A stretch of DNA of 16,710 bases, taken from positions 1-16,710 of the forward strand of contig CAMYMY010000175.1 of NCBI GenBank assembly GCA_947259625.1, given 5' to 3'. The first letter of the stretch is position 1. Each line of letters opens with the position of its first letter. Made by a program: the position numbers and the translations under genes. The notes under the pieces are model-generated. The model worked only from the letters and a program-made list of their open reading frames with translations. It was not told where the DNA came from and did not search any database. Below are positions 6,704 to 12,381 of the stretch, piece after piece. The stretch comes from an uncultured Kiloniellales bacterium. GTDB lineage: Bacteria; Pseudomonadota; Alphaproteobacteria; Kiloniellales; JAKSDN01.

Positions 6704-7756
6704 ATGACCGCAAAAGGCGACAAGATCAGTATCGGGATCCTCGGGGCCTCCGGCTATACCGGGGCCGACCTCGTGCGCCTGCTGGCGACCCATCCCAACG
6801 CAGAGATCACGCTGCTGACCGCCAACACCCAGGCCGGAAAGCCCCTGGCCGCGGTCTATCCGCACCTGGGCGGGCTCGACCTGCCGGACCTGATCCGCGG
6901 CGAGGAGGCGGACTGGGAGGGCGTGGACGTCGCCTTCTGCGGCCTGCCGCACGGCACCACGCAGGAGATCATCGCCGGGCTGCCGGAGCGCCTCAAGGTG
7001 ATCGACCTCTCGGCCGACTTCCGGCTGACCGACACCGGGACATACGCCCAGTGGTACGGTCACGCGCACCGGGCGCCCGAGCTGCAGACGCAGGCAGTCT
7101 ACGGCCTGACCGAGCACAGGCGTGACGCGATTTCGGGCGCGCGGCTGGTCGCCTGTCCGGGCTGCTATCCGACGGCCGCGCTGCTCCTGCTGCTGCCGCT
7201 GGTCGCCGAAGGATTGATCGAGGCCGACGACATCATCATCGACGCCAAGTCGGGGGCGAGCGGCGCCGGGCGCAGCGTCAAGGAATCCATGCTGTTCTGC
7301 GAGGTGGCCGAGGGCCTGCACCCCTACGCCGTGGCCGGGCACCGCCACGCGCCCGAGATCGAGCAGGAGCTTTCCGGGGCCGCCGGCCGGCCGCTTCTGG
7401 TCAACTTCACGCCGCATCTGGTGCCCGCGAACCGGGGCGAGCTGCTGACCACCTACGTGCGCCTGGCGCCCGGCCGGAGGGTCGAGGACCTGCGCCGGGC
7501 GCTCGACGCCCGCTACGCGGACGAACCCTTCGTGCGGCTCGTGCCCGAGGGCGCGGTGCCGGCGACCCGCCACGTGCGCGGCTCCAACTTCTGTCTGCTC
7601 GGCGTCTTCGCCGACCGGCTGCCGGGCCGCGCGATTCTGGTCTCGACGCTCGACAACCTCGTCAAGGGCTCGAGCGGCCAGGCGATCCAGAACATGAACG
7701 TCATGTTCGGGTTCCCCGAGACCACGGGCCTGGAGCAACAGCCGCTGTTCCCGTGA
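6704..7756 (+). CDS. argC: N-acetyl-gamma-glutamyl-phosphate reductase
   Basis: ArgC catalyses the third step of arginine synthesis in the cytoplasm: NADPH-dependent reduction of N-acetyl-glutamyl phosphate to the semialdehyde. The 350-residue protein has the dinucleotide-binding motif GILGASGYTGADLVRLL (11-27), CGLPHGTT (79-86), DLSADFRL and the catalytic-cysteine block CPGCYPTA (Cys154). It also has KSGASGAGR and the histidine motif GHRHAPEIEQE (212-222), and ends with GSSGQAIQNMNVMFGFPETTGL. The length matches the long (type 1) ArgC form. The ribosome-binding site before ATG 6704 is weak (GGTGA). It follows its own promoter and precedes an SDR gene by 60 bp. In many alphaproteobacteria argC lies directly after rpsI; here about 2.7 kb separates them. 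Confidence 0.96.
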   Translation: MTAKGDKISIGILGASGYTGADLVRLLATHPNAEITLLTANTQAGKPLAAVYPHLGGLDLPDLIRGEEADWEGVDVAFCGLPHGTTQEIIAGLPERLKVIDLSADFRLTDTGTYAQWYGHAHRAPELQTQAVYGLTEHRRDAISGARLVACPGCYPTAALLLLLPLVAEGLIEADDIIIDAKSGASGAGRSVKESMLFCEVAEGLHPYAVAGHRHAPEIEQELSGAAGRPLLVNFTPHLVPANRGELLTTYVRLAPGRRVEDLRRALDARYADEPFVRLVPEGAVPATRHVRGSNFCLLGVFADRLPGRAILVSTLDNLVKGSSGQAIQNMNVMFGFPETTGLEQQPLFP

Positions 7757-7816
7757 CGGCGCAACGGCCAGGGTGCGAATACTGATAGATCAACGAAACA
7801 ACGTGGAGGGACGGAC

Positions 7817-8521
7817 ATGACGGAACGGCCGGTTGCGATCGTTACGGCGGCGGGCAGCGGCATGGGTGCTGCCGTTGCGCGGGAGCTGGCGCGCCGCGAC
7901 TACGCGGTCGCGGTGTTGTCCTCGTCAGGCAAGGGCGAAGCGCTTGCGGAGGAGCTCGGCGGGATCGGCGTCACCGGCTCGAACCTGGTACCCGCGGACC
8001 TCGGGCGCCTGGTCGACCGCACCCGTTCAGAGTTCGGGCGCATCGACGCGGTCGTCAACAGCGCCGGCCATGGCCCGAAGGGGCCGGTTTTGGAGATCAG
8101 CGACGACGACTGGCACCTGGGCATGGACGTCTACCTGCTCAACGTGATCCGCATGTGCCGGCTGGTGACTCCGGTCATGGAGGAACAGGGGAAGGGGGCG
8201 ATCGTCAACATCTCGACCTATGCCGCCTTCGAGCCGGAGGCGACCTTCCCGACCTCCGGCGTGTTCCGGGCGGGCCTCGCCGCCTTCACCAAGCTCTACG
8301 CGGACCGCTATGCGTCCCAGAACATCCGCATGAACAACATCCTGCCGGGCTTCATAGACAGCCTGCCGGAACGCGAGGAGTTCCGCGCCCGGATCCCGAT
8401 GGACCGCTACGGCACCGTTGCGGAGATCGCGGCGACCGCGGCCTTCCTGGTCTCGGACGAGGCGGGCTACATCACCGGCCAGAACCTCCGCGTCGACGGC
8501 GGCATCACACGATCGGTTTGA
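7817..8521 (+). CDS. SDR-family protein lacking the YxxxK catalytic pair
   Basis: This Rossmann-fold short-chain dehydrogenase/reductase-like protein (234 residues) has the cofactor loop TAAGSGMG (10-17), the NSAG motif (81-84), the catalytic-type serine in NIST (Ser133), and a normal C-terminal half (NNILPGF, FLVSDEAGYITGQNLRVDGG). The usual Tyr-x-x-x-Lys pair is not there: the aligned segment reads Ser147-Gly-Val-Phe-Arg151. It may bind NAD(P)H without classical chemistry, use other residues, or have a non-redox role. I recall related alphaproteobacterial SDRs with the same change, so this looks like a subfamily trait and not damage. GGAGGG lies 6 bases before ATG 7817. It sits between argC and the gamma-carbonic anhydrase-like gene, all on the same strand with gaps under 70 bp, suggesting one transcript. 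Substrate unknown. Confidence 0.88.
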   Translation: MTERPVAIVTAAGSGMGAAVARELARRDYAVAVLSSSGKGEALAEELGGIGVTGSNLVPADLGRLVDRTRSEFGRIDAVVNSAGHGPKGPVLEISDDDWHLGMDVYLLNVIRMCRLVTPVMEEQGKGAIVNISTYAAFEPEATFPTSGVFRAGLAAFTKLYADRYASQNIRMNNILPGFIDSLPEREEFRARIPMDRYGTVAEIAATAAFLVSDEAGYITGQNLRVDGGITRSV

Positions 8522-8589
8522 CGGCGCCCCGGCCGTTCCCGCGCCGGGCCCAACAAACGCGCCGCCGCAACAGCAAGGGGAAGCCGTGA

Positions 8590-9153
8590 ATGACCGGCAT
8601 CATCCTGCCTTTCAGGGGCATGACCCCGAAGGTCGCCGAAGACGCCTTCGTCGCCGAAACCGCGACCCTGATCGGCGATGTCGAGATCGGGCCGGGCGCG
8701 TCGGTCTGGTACGGCTGCGTGCTGCGCGGCGACGGCAACAGGATCCGGGTCGGGCGCAACACCAACATCCAGGACGGCACGGTCGTCCACGTCAACCACG
8801 ACCCCGGGGGCGACTACCGCGAGACCGGCGGCGGCATGCCGACCCTGATCGGCGACGACGTGACGATCGGGCACATGGCGCTCATTCACGCCTGCACGGT
8901 GGAGGACCGCAGCTTCGTCGGCATGCGGTCGGTGGTCATGGACCTGGCGGTCGTGGAGACCGGCGCCATGGTCGCCGCGGGCGCCCTGGTTGCGCCGGGC
9001 AAGCGGGTCGACGCGGGCGAGCTCTGGGTCGGCAGCCCGGCCCGCCGGGCGCGTGCGATCAGCGACGAGGAGCGGGACATGATGGCCTACATCGCCCGGC
9101 ACTACGGCGAGCTGGCGGCGGAATACCTCGCGGGTGGCGGGGCGGCGGAGTAG
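8590..9153 (+). CDS. Gamma-carbonic anhydrase-like hexapeptide-repeat protein (YrdA/PaaY type)
   Basis: This protein (187 residues) folds as a left-handed parallel beta-helix, shown by repeated hexapeptides (ATLIGDVEIGPGASVWYG, RIRVGRNTNIQDG, TLIGDDVTIGHMALIHACTV, GAMVAAGALVAPGKRV), with a C-terminal helix (SDEERDMMAYIARHYGEL). The three histidines that hold the metal in this family are present: His70 in VVHVNH, then His95 and His100 in IGHMALIHAC. Members include true CO2 hydratases and homologues without proven activity, so carbonic anhydrase is a family label. It is a trimer with the metal between subunits by analogy. ATG at 8590 follows AGGGGAAG at close range. It is likely the last gene of the argC transcript; the paired-hairpin repeat follows about 55 bp later. 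Confidence 0.92.
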   Translation: MTGIILPFRGMTPKVAEDAFVAETATLIGDVEIGPGASVWYGCVLRGDGNRIRVGRNTNIQDGTVVHVNHDPGGDYRETGGGMPTLIGDDVTIGHMALIHACTVEDRSFVGMRSVVMDLAVVETGAMVAAGALVAPGKRVDAGELWVGSPARRARAISDEERDMMAYIARHYGELAAEYLAGGGAAE

Positions 9154-9209
9154 GGCGGCGCTGTCGGGCGGCTAGACGATCGCGTTTGGCGTGAAGAAGC
9201 TTCGGAAGA

Positions 9210-9307
9210 CCCCCCACCCTGGCCCTCCCCCGCAAGGGGGGAGGGAATATGTTGAGGCACTATGATGTTCTCCCTTCCCCTCGACGGGGGAGGGTCGGGG
9301 TGGGGGT
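9210..9307. repeat. Paired-hairpin palindromic intergenic repeat
   Basis: Two GC-rich hairpins stand side by side: CCCTCCCCC/GGGGGGAGGG (9223-9245, loop CGCAA) and CCCTTCCCC/CGGGGGAGGG (9272-9294, loop TCGA), separated by about 26 AT-richer bases. The whole element is bounded by outer inverted repeats of 20 bp (9211-9230 and 9287-9306) that match at 18 positions. This CCCCCACCC...CCCTCCCC type of repeat is familiar from intergenic DNA of many alphaproteobacteria, where copies are dispersed like REP/BIME elements. Here it separates the argC-SDR-anhydrase genes from the MFS gene and could end or attenuate transcription. No target-site duplication was identified. Confidence 0.8.
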
Positions 9308-9355
9308 GATTGATTCGGCGCCGATACCGGCGCCCTTGGAGAGTGCGGGGTCAAG

Positions 9356-10603
9356 GTGCTGCGCTTGTCGACAGTCGGACTGATCGCGGCGGTCTGCCTG
9401 GCCGAGGTGCTCACCATGCTGGGCTTCTCGACCTTCGCCGCGCTGCTGCCCTTCTTCCGAGAGGCCTGGGGGCTCTCCAACACGGACGCCGGCTGGATCA
9501 GCGCGATCTTTTTCGCCGGCTATACGCTGGCCGTGCCGGTCCTGGTCAGCCTGACCGACCGGATCGATCCCAAGCGCATCTACCTGCTGAGCGCGGCGCT
9601 GGCGGCCGCGGCCGGCCTCGGCTTCGCGGTCTTCGCCGAGGGCTTCTGGAGCGCGCTGCTGTTCCGGGGCCTGGCGGGGGTCGGCCTGGCCGGGACCTAC
9701 ATGCCGGGCCTCAAGGCGCTCTCCGACCACGTCGGGACGGAGCACCAGTCGCGCGCGGTGGCCTTCTACACTTCCAGCTTCGGGATCGGCGCGGCGCTCT
9801 CGTTTCCGTTGGCGAGCCTGCTGGCCGAGGGGCCGGGCTGGCGCTGGGCCTTCGCCGGACCGGGCGCCGCGGCCGTCCTGGCAGGCCTGCTCGTCCTGCT
9901 GCTGGTGCCGCGCAGCGCGCCGCACCACCTGCGGGCGCCGGACACGGCGCTGCTTGACTTCCGGCCGGTCCTGCGCAACCGCTCGGCGCTCGCCTATACG
10001 CTCTGCTACACGGTGCACAACTGGGAGCTCTTCGGCTTCCGCTCCTGGATCGTCGCCTTCCTGGTTTTCGCCGGGGGCGGCGGTGGGGCGCGGCTGCTGG
10101 ACCCGACGGTAATCGCCGCGGTAGTCATCCTGCTGGGCATGCCGACCAGCATCCTCGGCAACGAGCTGTCGATGAGGTTCGGCCGACGGCGCACCGTGGC
10201 GCTGATCATGGCCGCCTCGGCCCTGCTCTGCTTCACGATCGGCTTCACCGCCGCGCTGCCCTACCTGGTCGTCGTTCTGTTCTGCGTGCTCCAGGGCTTT
10301 ACTGTGAGCGGCGAATCGGCCTCGGTGACCGCCGGCGCGCTGGGCAGCGCGGCGCCCGGCTACCGCGGCGCGACCATGGCGATGCATTCGACGCTGGGCT
10401 TCACCGGTTCCTTCTTCGGGCCGCTGGTCTTCGGCCTCGTGCTCGATCTCGCCGGCGGCCAGAGCGTGCTCGCCTGGGGCCTCGCCTTCGGCCATATGGG
10501 CCTGGTGATGCTGGGCGGGCCGCTGGCCCTCGCGCTGCTGCGCCCCAAGCCGCTGCCCGGCGACCGGGCGCCTGTTGCCGCCGAACCGGCAGATCGGGCA
10601 TAA
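9356..10603 (+). CDS. Major facilitator superfamily (MFS) transporter
   Basis: This 415-residue inner-membrane protein has about twelve hydrophobic helices in two halves. The MFS loop 2-3 signature is recognisable in variant form (SLTDRIDPKRIYLLSA, about 63-78). A matching loop in the second half reads GNELSMRFGRRRTVALIM. Other family features are GWISAIFFAGYTLAVP (helix 2), RGLAGVGLAGTYMPGLKAL (helix 4) and HSTLGFTGSFFGPLVFG late in the protein. Substrate cannot be told. The start is GTG at 9356, preceded by a weak GGAG or GGGG; no upstream ATG fits the frame. The small basic protein gene starts 27 bp after the stop, and a racemase-like gene follows, so the transporter may serve uptake or export linked to that enzyme, but this is only context. 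The extreme C-terminus (GDRAPVAAEPADRA) is a soluble tail. Confidence 0.9.
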   Translation: MLRLSTVGLIAAVCLAEVLTMLGFSTFAALLPFFREAWGLSNTDAGWISAIFFAGYTLAVPVLVSLTDRIDPKRIYLLSAALAAAAGLGFAVFAEGFWSALLFRGLAGVGLAGTYMPGLKALSDHVGTEHQSRAVAFYTSSFGIGAALSFPLASLLAEGPGWRWAFAGPGAAAVLAGLLVLLLVPRSAPHHLRAPDTALLDFRPVLRNRSALAYTLCYTVHNWELFGFRSWIVAFLVFAGGGGGARLLDPTVIAAVVILLGMPTSILGNELSMRFGRRRTVALIMAASALLCFTIGFTAALPYLVVVLFCVLQGFTVSGESASVTAGALGSAAPGYRGATMAMHSTLGFTGSFFGPLVFGLVLDLAGGQSVLAWGLAFGHMGLVMLGGPLALALLRPKPLPGDRAPVAAEPADRA

Positions 10604-10630
10604 ACCAGCAGGAGGCGGGCCAAACGAGCC

Positions 10631-10795
10631 ATGGCCAGCAAGCGCAGACGCAGGGCGATCAGGCGCCGCAACCCGCTGGTTCCGGCAGTCCGCAAGCTCG
10701 GCCACAAGGTCAGGCTCTCGGCCAAGCGCTATAGGCGCCGCCCCAAGCACCCGGGGATTGACCGGCCGGGCCCGCCGGATGGCGGGAGCGGATAA
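10631..10795 (+). CDS. Small very basic protein (54 aa) with a hairpin in its coding region
   Basis: This 54-residue frame begins MASKRRRRAIRRRNPLV and contains 19 Lys/Arg residues. GGAGG stands 15 bases before ATG 10631, a longer gap than usual. The protein has a basic N-terminus, a short hydrophobic patch (NPLVPAVRKLG), the run SAKRYRRRPKH (30-40) and a proline/glycine tail. It resembles small nucleic-acid- or ribosome-binding proteins. The order N...hydrophobic...V...Y-x-R-basic-x-K-H loosely recalls ArfA ribosome-rescue factors, but no confident match is claimed. A perfect 6-bp hairpin (CCCGCC, GGAT, GGCGGG; 10771-10786) lies in the last codons, just past the KH motif. Its strong codon bias matches the neighbours and supports a real gene. 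It lies between the MFS and racemase-like genes on the same strand. Confidence 0.6.
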   Translation: MASKRRRRAIRRRNPLVPAVRKLGHKVRLSAKRYRRRPKHPGIDRPGPPDGGSG

Positions 10796-10838
10796 GCCCG
10801 CCGTCATCGCGGGGAGACCACGGGCGCCCGCCATGGTA

Positions 10839-10852
10839 TGACTGCGCAGTCA
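10839..10852. promoter_or_regulatory. Perfect 14-bp palindrome before the racemase-like gene: candidate operator
   Basis: TGACTGCGCAGTCA equals its own reverse complement and ends 32 bp before the ATG at 10885, in the short gap after the small basic gene. That position suits an operator or a dimeric regulator site. No regulator gene is nearby and I do not recognise the family. No clear promoter boxes flank it. Confidence 0.45.
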
Positions 10853-10884
10853 ATCGCGCGGGTGGTTCGAACGAAGGGCAGGCG

Positions 10885-11940
10885 ATGACCGATATCAGGC
10901 TGACGATCCGCGACATCACGGTCCGTTCGGTCCTGGTGCCGCTGGCCCGACCGCTGGCGACCCGGGTCGTCACCATCGAACAGGCGCCGTTGCTGCTGCT
11001 CGACCTGCAGACCGAGGAGGGCGTGACCGGCCGGACCTACCTGTTCGGTTACACGGCGCGCGGCAGCGTCCACATGGCGGCCCTGCTGCACGACATCCTG
11101 GCGATGACCAGGGGCGACCGGGTCGCGCCGGTCGACCTCTTCGCCAAGGCCACGAAGGGCCTCACCCTGATGGGGCGCCAGGGGCTCGCGGCCATGGCGG
11201 TCTCCGGCTTCGACGTGGCATGCTGGGATGCGCTCGCGCAGGCCGCCGGCGTCTACAACAGCAACGGCCTGGGCCTGATCGCGCCGGAGGCGGCGGCCGA
11301 GCAGGCACAGGCGCTGCTCGCCGAAGGCGGCTTCGAGGCGGTCAAGATTCGCCTGGGCCGGGCCACCCTGGCCGAGGACCTGGCCGCCCTGCGCGCCGTG
11401 CGCAAGGCGGTCGGCGACAACGTCCTGCTGCCCTGCGACTTCAACCAAGGCCTGAGCGTTGCGGAGGCGGTCCGCCGCGGCCGGGCCCTCGACGGCGAGG
11501 GCGTCCACTGGATCGAGGAGCCGATCGTCTACGACGATTTGGAAGGTTGCGCCAAGATCGCCCGGGAAGTCGCGACGCCGATCCAGATCGGCGAGAACTT
11601 TTACGGGCCCAGGGCCATGGCCGAGGCGATCGCGGCCCGGGCGGCCGACTACATGATGCCCGACCTCGAGCGCATTGGCGGAGTCACAGGCTGGCTCCGG
11701 GCCGCGGCCCTGGCCGAGGCCGCGAACATCGAGCTGTCGAGCCACATCTTCCCGGAGGTGTCGTGCCACCTGATGGCGGTGACGCCGACCCGCCACCTGC
11801 TGGAATACGTCGACTGGGCCGCCCCGATCCTGGCCGATCCGCTGCGGGTCGAGAACGGGCAGGTCGAGATCCCCGACGTGCCGGGCACGGGTGTCGCCTG
11901 GAACGAGGACGCGGTCGCGAAGTTCGAGGTGGAACTCTAG
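10885..11940 (+). CDS. Mandelate racemase/muconate lactonizing enzyme-family protein, apparently with an internal deletion
   Basis: This enolase-superfamily enzyme abstracts a proton next to a carboxylate using a Mg2+ site. Compared from memory with Pseudomonas putida mandelate racemase, the metal ligands are Asp185, Glu211 and Glu237, the Asp260/His287 pair is present (MMPDLERIGG, SSHIF), and Glu307 matches Glu317. Lys154 matches Lys164, but the second lysine of the KxK motif is arginine (VKIR, Arg156), so true racemase activity is doubtful; a sugar-acid dehydratase or other role is possible. Between CWDALAQAAGV and YNSNGLGL the usual linker leading into the barrel (PLVKLLG...RPVQA in the reference) is absent, about 15 residues lost in frame near 11253. 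The remaining 351 residues are intact. ATG at 10885 follows AGGGCAGG. Function uncertain; the fold may be damaged. Confidence 0.9.
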   Translation: MTDIRLTIRDITVRSVLVPLARPLATRVVTIEQAPLLLLDLQTEEGVTGRTYLFGYTARGSVHMAALLHDILAMTRGDRVAPVDLFAKATKGLTLMGRQGLAAMAVSGFDVACWDALAQAAGVYNSNGLGLIAPEAAAEQAQALLAEGGFEAVKIRLGRATLAEDLAALRAVRKAVGDNVLLPCDFNQGLSVAEAVRRGRALDGEGVHWIEEPIVYDDLEGCAKIAREVATPIQIGENFYGPRAMAEAIAARAADYMMPDLERIGGVTGWLRAAALAEAANIELSSHIFPEVSCHLMAVTPTRHLLEYVDWAAPILADPLRVENGQVEIPDVPGTGVAWNEDAVAKFEVEL

Positions 11941-12075
11941 GCGATGCGGGCCTGTGCGCAGGTACGTTCCAACACGTAAGAAATCTCGAATTCTACATAA
12001 ATATCAATGAAATACGCCTCAAAACCCGTTTGAACAAACTTGCAAAATTCGACTAGTTGTATTATGCTATGTCCT
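11941..12075. promoter_or_regulatory. AT-rich leader before the small conserved-looking gene
   Basis: About 110 bases (roughly 11975-12085) are conspicuously AT-rich compared with the GC-rich genes on both sides. They include a small inverted repeat (GTTTG-AA-CAAAC, 12028-12039) and several possible -35/-10 boxes, none at a convincing distance (for example TTGAAC at 12030 with TAGTTG 18 bases on). This is a likely promoter or upstream-element region for the gene at 12076, read as such by composition and position only. Confidence 0.4.
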
Positions 12076-12300
12076 ATGCTTATAGCAAATCCACTCGTGC
12101 CTCCGGTCTCCACGGCCCAGGGCAATGCTCCGGCCCCGGTGGCCAATGCGCCGGCGGCCGCGCAGAACGACAAGGCGGAGACCGACCGGCCGGTGACGGC
12201 GGCGGAACCCGACGAGCGCTCCAACACCGAGGATCAGGGCCGTCCGGACTCCGGCGGCGGCCGCCCCGAACGCGGCCAGCAGCTCGACATCACGGTCTGA
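12076..12300 (+). CDS. Small hypothetical protein, disordered, with C-terminal RGQQLDITV
   Basis: No known domain is recognised in this 74-residue protein. It starts MLIANPLVPPVSTAQG, has an Ala/Pro/Gln then Asp/Glu/Arg/Gly-rich low-complexity middle that should be disordered, and ends GGGRPERGQQLDITV. I recall small alphaproteobacterial proteins of similar build: NP-x-(V/I)-PPV near the start, a disordered middle, and RG-x-x-(L/V)-D-I-x-V at the end. That suggests a real conserved gene. The start is uncertain: ATG at 12076 gives the family-like opening, ATG at 12064 adds four residues, and neither has a clear ribosome site. It is preceded by an AT-rich leader and converges with phaC, 81 bp away; that gap shows no clear terminator. 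Cellular role unknown. Confidence 0.6.
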   Translation: MLIANPLVPPVSTAQGNAPAPVANAPAAAQNDKAETDRPVTAAEPDERSNTEDQGRPDSGGGRPERGQQLDITV

Positions 12301-12381
12301 TCTGCTCTCGGCCGAGGCCGGGCCAGCCTGTCTTTCGATGATGATAGAGCTCTTCGGAGCCTGAACGGCCCCGGGGGCGCT

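Noticed and set aside
9260..10834. 524-residue minus-strand frame opposite the MFS gene
   Set aside because: Antisense of a transporter; composition is Arg/Gln/Ala-rich as expected for a GC-rich shadow frame.
12349..12360. GCTC-TTCG-GAGC hairpin between the small gene and phaC as a shared terminator
   Set aside because: Stem of only 4 bp and no T-run on either strand.
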